Counted from the first letter of the stretch, positions 7,656 to 15,369 are shown. The stretch: 15,523 nt of DNA from Gammaproteobacteria bacterium (GCA_015661095.1 JACVQI010000025.1:1-15523), one strand, 5' to 3'. Program-made: numbers and translations. Notes: generated from the letters alone by a model not told the origin.

Positions 7656-10600
7656 TTATTTATTGACGTTCTGTGCGAGTTCAATATCGATGCCCAAGGA
7701 GCGTATTTCCTTAACCAACACATTAAACGATTCAGGCATGCCGGCCTCCATATAATGATTGCCATCAACGATGTTTTTGTACATCTTGGTGCGACCGTTG
7801 ACATCGTCCGATTTGACGGTCAGCATCTCCTGCAGCGTGTAGGCGGCTCCATATGCCTCCAGTGCCCATACTTCCATTTCACCGAACCGCTGGCCGCCGA
7901 ACTGGGCCTTACCGCCCAATGGTTGCTGTGTTACCAGACTGTACGGTCCGGTTGACCGCGCATGCATCTTGTCATCCACCAGGTGGTTCAGTTTCAGCAT
8001 GTACATATAGCCGACGGTGATCGGCCGATCGAAGGCATCACCGGTACGGCCATCATAAAGTTTGGTCTGCCCGTTCAGCGGCAGGTCCGCAAGCTCCAGC
8101 ATCTTTTTGATTTCCGCTTCGCTGGCGCCGTCGAAAACCGGCGTCGACATCGGCACACCGGCCCGAAGATTTTTTGCCAGCTCTAGAATCTCCGCATCGC
8201 TCAAGGAGTCCAGGTCTTCCTTCTTGCCGCCGCTGTTATAAATCTTGCCCAGGTACTTGCGCAGCTCCAGCATGTCCGCCTGCATATCCAGTAATTTGCC
8301 AATCTTAATCCCCAGCCCCTTGGCGGCCCAGCCGAGGTGAGTTTCCAGTACCTGGCCGACGTTCATACGGGAAGGAACGCCCAGCGGATTAAGCACAATA
8401 TCGACCTGCGTGCCATCCGCCATGAATGGCATGTCTTCCACGGGAACAATGGTGGAAATCACACCCTTGTTGCCGTGCCGTCCGGCCATCTTGTCGCCAG
8501 GCTGGATACGACGTTTGACGGCCAAATAGACCTTGACCATCTTCAGGACACCTGGCGCCAGATCGTCACCGGAGGTCAACTTGGAGCGTTTTTCCTCAAA
8601 ACGCCGATCGAACTCCGCCTTTAATTGCGCGAGTTGTTCGACCGCCTGCTCCAGCACCTGATTGGCACTTTCGTTCTTCAATCGGATCTCAAACCAGCGG
8701 TCGCGGGGTATTTCATTGAGATTATCGTGATTAATCTTGGTACCAGCGCTCAGGTTACCGGGACCACCTTCCACCGCCTTGCCGATCAGATGCCTTTCGA
8801 TCCGTTGATAAACACCGTCTTCCATGATGCGCAATTGGTCATTCAGGTCCTTTCTGGCCCGGTTCAACTCGGATTCCTCGATCTCGAGTGCGCGGGCGTC
8901 TTTTTCAACGCCGTCGCGGGTGAAAACCTGGACATTGATAATCGTCCCGTTCATACCCGAAGGTACGCGCAAGGAGGTATCCTTCACGTCGGAGGCCTTT
9001 TCGCCGAAGATCGCGCGTAGCAGTTTTTCTTCTGGTGTCAACTGGGTCTCACCCTTGGGAGTCACTTTACCGACCAGGATATCGCCGACATTCACCTCGG
9101 CGCCGATGTATACCACGCCCGACTCATCCAGCTTGTTCAGAGCGCCTTCGCTGACGTTCGGTATATCGGCGGTGATTTCCTCCGGACCAAGCTTCGTATC
9201 CCGCGCCACACAGGTCAGTTCCTCAATATGGATGGTGGTGAACCGGTCTTCCTCCACCAGACGTTCCGAGATCAGGATCGAATCCTCGAAGTTATAGCCA
9301 TTCCAGGGCATGAACGCGACCATCAGATTCTGACCCAGGGCCAGCTCACCCATGTCGGTCGAGGGGCCGTCCGCCAGCACATCACCCTTGGCGATAACAT
9401 CACCGGTTTTCACCAGTGGCCGTTGATTAATACAGGTATTCTGATTTGAGCGGGTATATTTGGTCAGATTATAGATATCGACTCCGGGTTCACCGGCAAT
9501 CACCTCGTCATCATTGACCCTGATCACGATGCGGCTGGCATCAACTGAATCCACTGTACCACCGCGTTTCGACACCACCGTGACACCGGAATCCTTGGCT
9601 ACGGTCAGTTCCATGCCGGTACCTACCAATGGTTTGTCGGTAACCATGGTCGGCACTGCCTGCCGCTGCATGTTGGAACCCATCAAGGCGCGGTTGGCGT
9701 CATCATGTTCCAGAAAGGGGATGAGCGAAGACGCCACTGAAACGATCTGCCGCGGCGAGACATCCATATATTCGACCTTGTCCGGTGTCGACATGGTAAA
9801 TTCGTTCTGGTGCCGGGAGGAGACCAGCTCATCGATGATATGGCCCCGGCCATCCAGAGTGGAATTGGCCTGGGCAATGATGTATTCGCCTTCCTCTATA
9901 GCCGACAGGTAATCTATCTTATCTGTAACCTTGCCATTCACAACCTTGCGATAGGGTGTTTCCAGGAATCCATATTCGTTGGTCCTGGCATAAACGGCCA
10001 GGGAATTGATCAAACCGATATTCGGACCTTCCGGCGTCTCAATCGGACAGACCCGACCGTAATGGGTGGGATGCACGTCACGCACCTCGAAGCCGGCGCG
10101 TTCACGGGTCAAACCACCCGGACCAAGGGCCGAGATGCGGCGTTTATGGGTCACCTCCGACAAAGGATTATTCTGATCCATGAATTGTGACAACTGGCTG
10201 GAGCCGAAGAATTCCTTGACGACCGCTGATACCGGCTTGGCATTGATGATTTCCTGCGGCATCAATCCCTCTGACTCAGCCAATGTCAACCGTTCCTTGA
10301 CGGCCCTTTCGACCCTGACCAGTCCGATACGGAACTGATTTTCCGCCATCTCACCCACGCTGCGGACGCGCCGGTTACCAAGATGGTCGATATCATCAAT
10401 TACGCCTTTGCCATTTCTGATATCAACCAGAGTCTTCAGCACATCTATGATGTCCGATGAGTGTCCGAGTTGTTTCAGCAATCCCCTGGAGACATCATCT
10501 TTACGCTCGGTAAAAAAATTGCCGTCATACAGTATGCCCGGACCGGTTGTATCCTTGCGGCCGACACGACGGTTGAATTTCATCCGGCCAACGGCCGACA

Positions 10601-11807
10601 AATCATAACGCTCTGTGCTGAAGAACAGGTTCTTGAACAGGTTTTCCGCGGCGTCCTTGGTCGGTGGCTCACCGGGCCGCATCATGCGATAAATTTCAAT
10701 TTGGGCTTCAAGCTGATTGGCAGTGGTATCGATGCGCAGCGTTTCGGAAATATAGGCACCCCGATCCAAATCATTGGTATACAAGGTCTCCAGTTCCAGA
10801 CTTGTTAATTCCTGCAGTTTTTCCAGCAGCTCGCTGGTGATTTCCTCATTGGCATCGGCGACCAATTCCCCGGTCGATGTATCTATCAGCGCCTTGGCCA
10901 CAACCTTGCCCAGTAAATAATCTGGTGGCACAGCCAGTTGCTCTAAACCTTCTTGCTCGATTTCACGGATATGGCGGGCCGTGATGCGCTGATCCTTTTC
11001 GACGATTGTTTTACGTTTTGCCTTGATATCGAAGACCGCTGTTTCGCCGCGCAACCGTTCCGGTACCAGTTTCAGGAAGATTCCCTTTTTTGAGATGTGA
11101 AATTTATTGGTCTCAAAAAAACGATTGAGTATGCCCTGGGTTTCATAGCCCAGAGCCCTGAGTAAAATCGTGGCCGGTATCTTGCGTCTGCGATCAATGC
11201 GGCAAAAAACCAGATCCTTGGGATCAAATTCGAAATCCAGCCATGAACCACGATAAGGAATGACACGGGCGGAATAAAGCAGCTTGCCGGAGGAATGGGT
11301 CTTGCCTTTATCATGTTCAAAAAATACACCAGGCGAACGATGCAACTGAGATACTATCACCCGTTCCGTACCGTTAATAACGAAGGTACCGGTGTCGGTC
11401 ATCAAGGGTATTTCGCCCATATAGACATCCTGCTCCTTGATGTCCTTGACGATCTTATTATTTAGACCGGCGTCCTTGTCATAAATGACCAGACGCACTT
11501 TCACCCGCAGTGAAGCGGCGTAGGTCAACCCACGTAACTGACATTCCTTGACATCAAATACTGGCGTTCCGAGTTTGTAACTGACATATTCGAGGACAGC
11601 GTTACCGGAATAACTGGCAATCGGAAACACCGACTTGAACGCCGCGTGCAAGCCGACATCCGCGCGTAGCTCGCCCGCTACAACTGGTTGCAGAAACTGC
11701 GCATATGAATTGATTTGGGTCGCCAGCAGATAAGGGACTTCCAAAACGCTCTGCCGTTTACCAAAATCCTTCCGGATACGCTTTTTTTCAGTATATGAAT
11801 AAGCCAT
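7656..11807 (-). CDS. rpoB: DNA-directed RNA polymerase, beta subunit
   Basis: Beta pairs with beta' to form the active centre and RNA exit path and is the target of rifampicin. The 1383-residue protein starts MAYSYTEKKRIRKDFGK. The rifampicin pocket FFGSSQLSQFMDQNNPL begins at residue 533, and the positions equal to E. coli Gln513, Asp516, His526, Arg529, Ser531 and Leu533 (541, 544, 554, 557, 559, 561) are all of the sensitive type. PGDKMAGRHGNKGV carries the two active-site lysines. It ends in the conserved MPESFNVLVKEIRSLGIDIEL. Residues about 424–449 are extra compared with E. coli and Pseudomonas as I recall them, giving a roughly 22-residue insertion. ATG 11807 has AGAGGA five bases upstream. 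It is co-transcribed with rpoC and lies 161 bases after rplL. Confidence 0.99.
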   Translation of the reverse strand: MAYSYTEKKRIRKDFGKRQSVLEVPYLLATQINSYAQFLQPVVAGELRADVGLHAAFKSVFPIASYSGNAVLEYVSYKLGTPVFDVKECQLRGLTYAASLRVKVRLVIYDKDAGLNNKIVKDIKEQDVYMGEIPLMTDTGTFVINGTERVIVSQLHRSPGVFFEHDKGKTHSSGKLLYSARVIPYRGSWLDFEFDPKDLVFCRIDRRRKIPATILLRALGYETQGILNRFFETNKFHISKKGIFLKLVPERLRGETAVFDIKAKRKTIVEKDQRITARHIREIEQEGLEQLAVPPDYLLGKVVAKALIDTSTGELVADANEEITSELLEKLQELTSLELETLYTNDLDRGAYISETLRIDTTANQLEAQIEIYRMMRPGEPPTKDAAENLFKNLFFSTERYDLSAVGRMKFNRRVGRKDTTGPGILYDGNFFTERKDDVSRGLLKQLGHSSDIIDVLKTLVDIRNGKGVIDDIDHLGNRRVRSVGEMAENQFRIGLVRVERAVKERLTLAESEGLMPQEIINAKPVSAVVKEFFGSSQLSQFMDQNNPLSEVTHKRRISALGPGGLTRERAGFEVRDVHPTHYGRVCPIETPEGPNIGLINSLAVYARTNEYGFLETPYRKVVNGKVTDKIDYLSAIEEGEYIIAQANSTLDGRGHIIDELVSSRHQNEFTMSTPDKVEYMDVSPRQIVSVASSLIPFLEHDDANRALMGSNMQRQAVPTMVTDKPLVGTGMELTVAKDSGVTVVSKRGGTVDSVDASRIVIRVNDDEVIAGEPGVDIYNLTKYTRSNQNTCINQRPLVKTGDVIAKGDVLADGPSTDMGELALGQNLMVAFMPWNGYNFEDSILISERLVEEDRFTTIHIEELTCVARDTKLGPEEITADIPNVSEGALNKLDESGVVYIGAEVNVGDILVGKVTPKGETQLTPEEKLLRAIFGEKASDVKDTSLRVPSGMNGTIINVQVFTRDGVEKDARALEIEESELNRARKDLNDQLRIMEDGVYQRIERHLIGKAVEGGPGNLSAGTKINHDNLNEIPRDRWFEIRLKNESANQVLEQAVEQLAQLKAEFDRRFEEKRSKLTSGDDLAPGVLKMVKVYLAVKRRIQPGDKMAGRHGNKGVISTIVPVEDMPFMADGTQVDIVLNPLGVPSRMNVGQVLETHLGWAAKGLGIKIGKLLDMQADMLELRKYLGKIYNSGGKKEDLDSLSDAEILELAKNLRAGVPMSTPVFDGASEAEIKKMLELADLPLNGQTKLYDGRTGDAFDRPITVGYMYMLKLNHLVDDKMHARSTGPYSLVTQQPLGGKAQFGGQRFGEMEVWALEAYGAAYTLQEMLTVKSDDVNGRTKMYKNIVDGNHYMEAGMPESFNVLVKEIRSLGIDIELAQNVNK

Positions 11808-11880
11808 TAAATTCCTCTCAATCCACTACACTTTGCAAGTCATGAGTAACGACCATCCTTTGCGCTTGCAGAGTCAAGGT

Positions 11881-11907
11881 CTTCATTCCAGCCAAATTGA
11901 AATGAAG
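11881..11907 (-). other. Second stem-loop in the rplL–rpoB gap
   Basis: CTTCATT (11881–11887) and AATGAAG (11901–11907) are perfect inverted repeats with a 13-nt loop. It directly follows, and shares one base with, the stronger hairpin at 11907–11938. Adjacent stems here resemble the arrangement at the E. coli rplL–rpoB RNase III processing region, but the match is by position, not by sequence. Confidence 0.4.
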
Positions 11908-11938
11908 CGGGACTGGCATGGTCAGCATGCCAGTCCGC
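11907..11938 (-). terminator. Candidate attenuator or RNase III-type stem-loop between rplL and rpoB
   Basis: GGACTGGCATG (11910–11920) pairs with CATGCCAGTCC (11926–11936) across a 5-nt loop. GC at 11907–11908 and 11937–11938 extends the stem past one bulged G to 13 bp. On the transcribed strand it is followed by TTCATTTCAATTT, a T-rich but interrupted tract, so partial rather than full termination is expected. In E. coli this gap holds a partial terminator and an RNase III site that lower rpoBC relative to the ribosomal genes; the same role is inferred here. Confidence 0.6.
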
Positions 11939-11968
11939 CTGGGGTTGCATTGAAACGATCTCGGCAAG

Positions 11969-12352
11969 TTACTTAACTTCGACCGTCGCGCCCGCTTCTT
12001 CCAATTGCTTCTTGATATCCGCCACATCGGCCTTGGCGACACCTTCCTTGACGGTCGATGGAACGCCTTCAACCAGGTCTTTCGCTTCTTTCAGACCCAG
12101 ACCGGTAAGCGCGCGCACAACCTTAATCACGCCAACCTTATTGGCGCCGAAACTGGTCATCACCACATTGAATTCAGTCTGTTCCTCAGCTGCTGGCGCG
12201 CCGGCTCCGGCACCTGGTGCCGCTGCTGCAATCGCCACCGGTGCAGCGGCGGACACGCCCCAGTCTGCTTCCAGTTCGCTAATCAACTCTACCAGTTCCA
12301 TAACCGGCATTTTACCAAGTACTTCTTTTATTTCGCTTTTTGAAAGGGCCAT
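11969..12352 (-). CDS. rplL: 50S ribosomal protein L7/L12
   Basis: L7/L12 is the multicopy acidic stalk protein that recruits and stimulates translational GTPases, including the EF-G and EF-Tu encoded in this window. The 127-residue protein has the family plan: N-terminal dimerisation and L10-binding helices (about 1–33), an Ala/Gly/Pro-rich hinge (about 35–55), and the globular C-terminal domain with KVGVIKVVRALTGLGLKEAK and a final ATVEVK. ATG 12352 has GGGAG seven bases upstream. It lies 56 bases after rplJ and is presumably coupled to L10 synthesis. The 161-nt gap after it holds stem-loops that may keep rpoB expression below that of rplL, which is needed in several copies per ribosome. 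Confidence 0.99.
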   Translation of the reverse strand: MALSKSEIKEVLGKMPVMELVELISELEADWGVSAAAPVAIAAAAPGAGAGAPAAEEQTEFNVVMTSFGANKVGVIKVVRALTGLGLKEAKDLVEGVPSTVKEGVAKADVADIKKQLEEAGATVEVK

Positions 12353-12408
12353 TTTGATACTCCCAGAGTAATAATAAATCGACGTTGAAATTTGTGGTTA
12401 AAAAGAGT

Positions 12409-12939
12409 TTATGCCGCTGACTGTTGCTGATCTCTTCTGGCTGCCAGGAGACGGACAAATTTTGCTTCGGGTTCAGACAATAGCCGGAGGAACTTGGCCA
12501 TCGGCGCCTGCAACAAGCCCAGTAACATGGCACGCGCTGTATCCAACGAGGGGATATTCGCGACGCGTTCCAGATCCGAGGCCGACAGCAATTTGCCATC
12601 AAGGGCGATCAGCTTAACAACAAGCTTTTCATTATTTTTGGTAAAGTCACGGATGACCTTGGCCGCTGAACCCGGCTCGTTATTTGAAAAGGCCAGCAGC
12701 AGAGGGCCGCTCAGGGACTCCCGCATGCAATCGAATTTCGTACCTGCAAGTGCCCTGCGGGCCAGAGTGTTTCTTACAACTTTCAGGTAGATACCGGCCG
12801 CCCGCGCCGAACGACGCAATTCCGTCAATTCAGATACAGTCAGTCCGGCATATTCGGCTGCGATGGCGGTCGGAGCGTTTTCCGCTACTTTGGCAACCTC
12901 ACTGACGATTGCCTTTTTTTGCTCTATATTCATACTCAC
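12409..12939 (-). CDS. rplJ: 50S ribosomal protein L10
   Basis: L10 anchors L7/L12 dimers to 23S rRNA at the stalk base; with L12 it also represses its own mRNA. I place the start at GTG 12939, giving 176 residues. GGAG at 12952–12949 is nine bases upstream of it, and the beginning (M)SMNIEQKKAI aligns without gaps to E. coli MALNLQDKQAI. The next ATG (12933) would be 15 bases from that site, and a longer frame from 12981 adds 14 unconserved residues. The core YLKVVRNTLARRAL and GPLLLAFSNNEPGSAAKVIRDF are family hallmarks. The C-terminal helix (about 130–176) is the L12-binding part. Next to rplL by 56 bases; preceded by a 301-nt leader containing the L10-binding structure. Confidence 0.97.
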   Translation of the reverse strand: MSMNIEQKKAIVSEVAKVAENAPTAIAAEYAGLTVSELTELRRSARAAGIYLKVVRNTLARRALAGTKFDCMRESLSGPLLLAFSNNEPGSAAKVIRDFTKNNEKLVVKLIALDGKLLSASDLERVANIPSLDTARAMLLGLLQAPMAKFLRLLSEPEAKFVRLLAARRDQQQSAA

Positions 12940-12948
12940 AACTGCTTT

Positions 12949-12952
12949 CTCC
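12949..12952 (-). promoter_or_regulatory. Shine-Dalgarno deciding the GTG start of rplJ
   Basis: GGAG lies nine bases upstream of GTG 12939–12937 but 15 bases upstream of the in-frame ATG at 12933–12931. The GTG is therefore the better initiator, and it agrees with the length of the L10 N-terminus in E. coli. Confidence 0.7.
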
Positions 12953-13020
12953 AGTACCGTGAAGGTGTGCAATGAGCGCATGTCTCAACCCGCATCCATG
13001 CCGGCACACCGGTTAATGTC

Positions 13021-13130
13021 ACGGTGACCTTCCCAGGTAGGACCTGTTCGGGCTACACCGTCTGCGCAGGCAAACCTGGCGGTCGTATTAAACGGAACCT
13101 CTACAGCACAGTTCCGTACCTGCGGTCTTT
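13021..13130 (-). ncRNA. L10 leader: autoregulatory mRNA structure upstream of rplJ
   Basis: The minus strand carries AAAGACCGCAGG (13130–13119) and CCTGCGCAGACGGT (13070–13057), the conserved core of the proteobacterial L10 leader bound by the L10–L12 complex to repress rplJL translation. CGCAGG pairs with CCTGCG and encloses a hairpin ACGGAAC/GTTCCGT (13092–13098 with 13111–13117). ACGGTG and CACCGT (13056–13061 with 13021–13026) form a second domain enclosing a CAGGT/ACCTG hairpin. A local CAGG-TTTG-CCTG hairpin would compete with the long-range stem and may act as a switch. Position, sequence and folding agree; the switch is inference. Confidence 0.88.
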
Positions 13131-13168
13131 GACGTTCGGCGAATCCAGTCACCGATCCCAAAGTTTTG

Positions 13169-13197
13169 AGTGAAACCAGAGTGTTACTGATTTCACT
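13169..13197 (-). other. Stem-loop just downstream of rplA
   Basis: AGTGAAA (13169–13175) and TTTCACT (13191–13197) form a perfect 7-bp stem; CAG/CTG inside adds three pairs after one mismatch. It is 43 nt after the rplA stop and followed by CAAAACTTTGG, so it lacks a terminator T-run. It could be an rplA 3' stabiliser or an RNase III substrate separating rplKA from rplJL mRNAs. I found no convincing promoter between it and the L10 leader. Confidence 0.42.
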
Positions 13198-13240
13198 AAA
13201 TAATCATCAATCCCCTGTTTTCTGCTTATTCAAGGACCCG

Positions 13241-13939
13241 TCAACCCAGCGTCAAGGTTGATTGATCGACCGTTACTCCCGGACCCATGGTCGTCGACAA
13301 GCTGATCTTTTTAATATAAATACCTTTCGCTGAACTGGGCTTGGCCTTGACCAGGTCGTTCAATAACATCTGCAAATTTTCCAGCAGTGCTGTTTTATCG
13401 AAAGACGCCTTGCCGATAGGGCAGTGAATAATGCCATTCTTGTCGGTTCGATACTGAACCTGACCGGATTTGGCGTTGGTGACCGCCTGTTTCACGTCCT
13501 TGGTCACCGTGCCGACTTTCGGATTGGGCATCAGCCCCCTTGGTCCGAGAATTTTGCCGAGTTTACTGACCACCGGCATGGCATCAGGCGTGGCGATGAC
13601 GACATCAAAATCCAGGAAACCACCCTGAATCTTATCCGCCAGATCGTCAAAACCGACCAGGTCAGCTCCGGCCTGTTTTGCTTCCTCAGCCTGCTCACCC
13701 TTGCACAACACCGCGACCCTGACACTCTTGCCAGTTCCTTTCGGGAGCACGGATGAACCGCGAACTGCTTGATCGGACTTTTTCGGGTCTATGCCGAGAT
13801 TGATCGCCACATCGACTGACTCATCGAATTTCGCCGTGGCGCGGGTCTTTACCAGCTCCAAGGCATCGGTGACGGGATATAATTTAGTCCGGTCCAGCCC
13901 CTCGCGGATTGCCTTAACGCGTTTTGATAATCCGGCCAT
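13241..13939 (-). CDS. rplA: 50S ribosomal protein L1
   Basis: L1 forms the mobile L1 stalk of the 50S subunit, which guides deacylated tRNA out of the E site. Free L1 also represses its own operon. The 232-residue product (234 in E. coli) starts MAGLSKRVKAIREGLDRTK. It has the conserved LGKILGPRGLMPNPKVGTVT block near residues 126–145, within the RNA-binding domain, and KPSSAKGIYIKKISLSTTMGPG near the end. ATG 13939 is only two bases past the rplK stop, with its GGAGGGG ribosome site inside rplK, so the two genes are probably translationally coupled. Its likely operator is the stem-loop ahead of rplK. Confidence 0.99.
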   Translation of the reverse strand: MAGLSKRVKAIREGLDRTKLYPVTDALELVKTRATAKFDESVDVAINLGIDPKKSDQAVRGSSVLPKGTGKSVRVAVLCKGEQAEEAKQAGADLVGFDDLADKIQGGFLDFDVVIATPDAMPVVSKLGKILGPRGLMPNPKVGTVTKDVKQAVTNAKSGQVQYRTDKNGIIHCPIGKASFDKTALLENLQMLLNDLVKAKPSSAKGIYIKKISLSTTMGPGVTVDQSTLTLG

Positions 13940-13941
13940 GA

Positions 13942-14373
13942 CTATAACCCCTCCGTTTCAATGCCCATGCTGCGGGCGGTACCGGCGATAGTCCTGACCG
14001 CCGCATCGAGATCCGCCGCAGTCAAGTCAGGGGTTTTGGTTCTGGCTATTTCCTCCAGTTGTGCGCGTGTCACTTTGCCGACCTTATTGGTATTCGGAGT
14101 ACCGCTGCCACTGGTGATGCCGGCTGCCTTTTTCAACAGGTGTGATGCGGGCGTGGTCTTGGTGGCAAAGGTGAAACTTTTGTCGGCATAGACCGTAACG
14201 ACAACTGGCACCGGCAAGCCCTGCTCCATTTTTTGCGTTTGGGCATTAAATGCCTTGCAGAATTCCATGATGTTCAGACCATGCTGGCCCAGTGCCGGCC
14301 CGACCGGTGGGCTCGGGTTAGCTTGCCCGGCTGGCACCTGCAGCTTGATATAGGTAAGAATTTTTTTAGCCAT
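13942..14373 (-). CDS. rplK: 50S ribosomal protein L11
   Basis: L11 binds the GTPase-associated region of 23S rRNA, contacts EF-G, and is required for RelA activation by uncharged tRNA, linking this cluster to the stringent response. The 143-residue protein matches the family throughout: MAKKILTYIKLQVPAGQANP, then PPVGPALGQHGLNIMEFCKAFNA, LLKKAAGITSGSGTPN and the final GTARSMGI. The lysines near the N-terminus (3, 4) and in EFCKAFNA correspond to sites trimethylated by PrmA in E. coli. ATG 14373 has AGGAGA seven bases upstream, directly beside an L1-operator-like stem-loop. It lies 83 bases after nusG and abuts rplA. Confidence 0.99.
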   Translation of the reverse strand: MAKKILTYIKLQVPAGQANPSPPVGPALGQHGLNIMEFCKAFNAQTQKMEQGLPVPVVVTVYADKSFTFATKTTPASHLLKKAAGITSGSGTPNTNKVGKVTRAQLEEIARTKTPDLTAADLDAAVRTIAGTARSMGIETEGL

Positions 14374-14387
14374 TGACTACTCTCCTG

Positions 14388-14414
14388 TGGGTGCAAACGC
14401 CTTACGGCTCCCCA
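14388..14414 (-). promoter_or_regulatory. L1-operator-like stem-loop in the rplK leader
   Basis: On the minus strand TGGG (14414–14411) pairs with CCCA (14391–14388), and an inner GCC/GGC stem is closed by a GTAA tetraloop of the GNRA type. The two helices are separated by an asymmetric internal loop (GA opposite GTTTGCA). Two short helices split by an asymmetric loop is the general form of L1 binding sites in 23S rRNA and in rplKA mRNA. The AGGAGA ribosome site of rplK (14386–14381) begins one base after the stem, well placed for repression. Assignment to L1 is inference from structure and position. Confidence 0.58.
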
Positions 14415-14426
14415 AAAACAGTTAAA

Positions 14427-14432
14427 AGTATA
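14427..14432 (-). promoter_or_regulatory. Possible -10 element of an rplK promoter
   Basis: TATACT in the nusG–rplK gap matches the -10 consensus at five of six bases and lies behind a T/A-rich stretch. No acceptable -35 hexamer occurs 15–19 bases upstream and there is no TG extension. E. coli has an rplKA promoter at this point, but here the support is weak. Confidence 0.28.
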
Positions 14433-14456
14433 CTACTAATTAAAAAACGATTGCCT

Positions 14457-14984
14457 TTACTCTTTCTCAATCTGGCCGAATTCCAGTTCAACCGGGGTGG
14501 ATCGGCCAAATATTAAAACCGATACCCGCAAGCGGCTCTTCTCATAATTTACTTCCTCAACCACGCCGTTAAAATCGGCGAACGGTCCATCTGTGACCCT
14601 GACAACCTCGCCAGGTTCAAACAGAACTTTCGGTTTCGGCTGATCGACGCCTTCTTCCACACGCTGCAAGATGGCATTTGCCTCAGCATCAGTAATCGGC
14701 GCGGGCTTGTCGGCGGTGCCGCCGATAAAACCAAGCACCTTGGGGGATTCTTTCACCAAGTGCCAGGTATCATTGTCCATTTCCATCTGCACCAGCACAT
14801 AACCGGGAAAGAACTTCCTGTCACTCTTGCGCTTCTTACCATCCCGCATCTCCACGACTTCCTCGGTTGGCACCAGAATATCGCCGAATTTGTCACCCAA
14901 ACCGCTGCGTTGGATTCGATCCCTTAATGACCGCATGACCTGTTGTTCAAATCCCGAATAAGCCTGAATTACGTACCACTTCAT
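14457..14984 (-). CDS. nusG: Transcription termination/antitermination factor NusG
   Basis: NusG binds RNA polymerase across the cleft through its N-terminal domain, raises processivity, and uses its C-terminal KOW domain to contact Rho or ribosomal protein S10. The 175-residue protein has the NGN domain from MKWYVIQAYSGFEQQV to about residue 108, including RKFFPGYVLVQMEMD, and the KOW motif GEVVRVTDGPFADFNGVVEEV at about 125–145. Phe159 in IFGRSTPVELEF corresponds to the E. coli Phe165 region that contacts S10 and Rho. ATG 14984 is seven bases after the secE stop, and its purine-rich ribosome site overlaps the end of secE, indicating coupled translation. Slightly shorter than E. coli NusG (181) but complete. 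Confidence 0.99.
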   Translation of the reverse strand: MKWYVIQAYSGFEQQVMRSLRDRIQRSGLGDKFGDILVPTEEVVEMRDGKKRKSDRKFFPGYVLVQMEMDNDTWHLVKESPKVLGFIGGTADKPAPITDAEANAILQRVEEGVDQPKPKVLFEPGEVVRVTDGPFADFNGVVEEVNYEKSRLRVSVLIFGRSTPVELEFGQIEKE

Positions 14985-14991
14985 GGTTATA

Positions 14992-15369
14992 TCATCCCCT
15001 TTGTCCCATCAATGAACCTATCGACCAACCCAGAAACTTATCCAGTATCAACAATATGATCGCGACTATTATTACCACGAGGATCACAATCAGGGTCGTT
15101 TGCAAGGTCTCCTGCCGGGTTGGCCAGACAACTTTTTTCACTTCAACCTGTGCATCCTGCAGAAACGCCCATAAATACCGCCCTTTTTCCGTTTGCAAGG
15201 CAATGGCAACCGAGATCCCGATGCCAGCCAGCAGACCAAGCCATCGGTACAATAATGATTGATCGCTGAAAATATAAAATGCCGCGACCACTCCGATACT
15301 TATCAGCACGGCAATGGTCAGCTTAATGGTATCCATCAAGGTATTTGTGGCCTCTACTTTCGAATTCAT
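14992..15369 (-). CDS. secE: Preprotein translocase subunit SecE
   Basis: SecE clamps SecY in the inner-membrane SecYEG channel and is essential for protein export. Starting at ATG 15369 gives 125 residues with three predicted membrane helices (about 14–33, 41–58 and 92–112), as in gammaproteobacteria with the long SecE form. The cytosolic amphipathic segment (about 62–80) leads into the signature EVKKVVWPTRQET at 76–88. I chose this start because MNSKVEATNTLMD resembles the Pseudomonas beginning MNAKAEAKESRFD; an in-frame ATG at 15396 would add nine residues. Neither has a clear Shine-Dalgarno, and the chosen start lies inside a 16-bp palindrome. It lies 59 bases after tRNA-Trp and seven before nusG. 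Confidence 0.95.
   Translation of the reverse strand: MNSKVEATNTLMDTIKLTIAVLISIGVVAAFYIFSDQSLLYRWLGLLAGIGISVAIALQTEKGRYLWAFLQDAQVEVKKVVWPTRQETLQTTLIVILVVIIVAIILLILDKFLGWSIGSLMGQRG

Noticed and set aside
10100..10200. Rifampicin-resistance changes in rpoB, and streptomycin-resistance changes in rpsL
   Set aside because: All classic positions I checked (RpoB Gln541, Asp544, His554, Arg557, Ser559, Leu561; RpsL Lys43, Lys88) have the sensitive-type residue.
12409..12981. 190-residue version of rplJ
   Set aside because: The 14 extra N-terminal residues are outside the L10 family, and the frame runs back into leader sequence without a suitable ribosome site.
13198..13244. Promoter for rplJ near the end of rplA (TTGACG, TTGAAT or TTGATG as -35)
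   Set aside because: No -10 hexamer with more than three consensus matches occurs at 16–18 bases from any of them.
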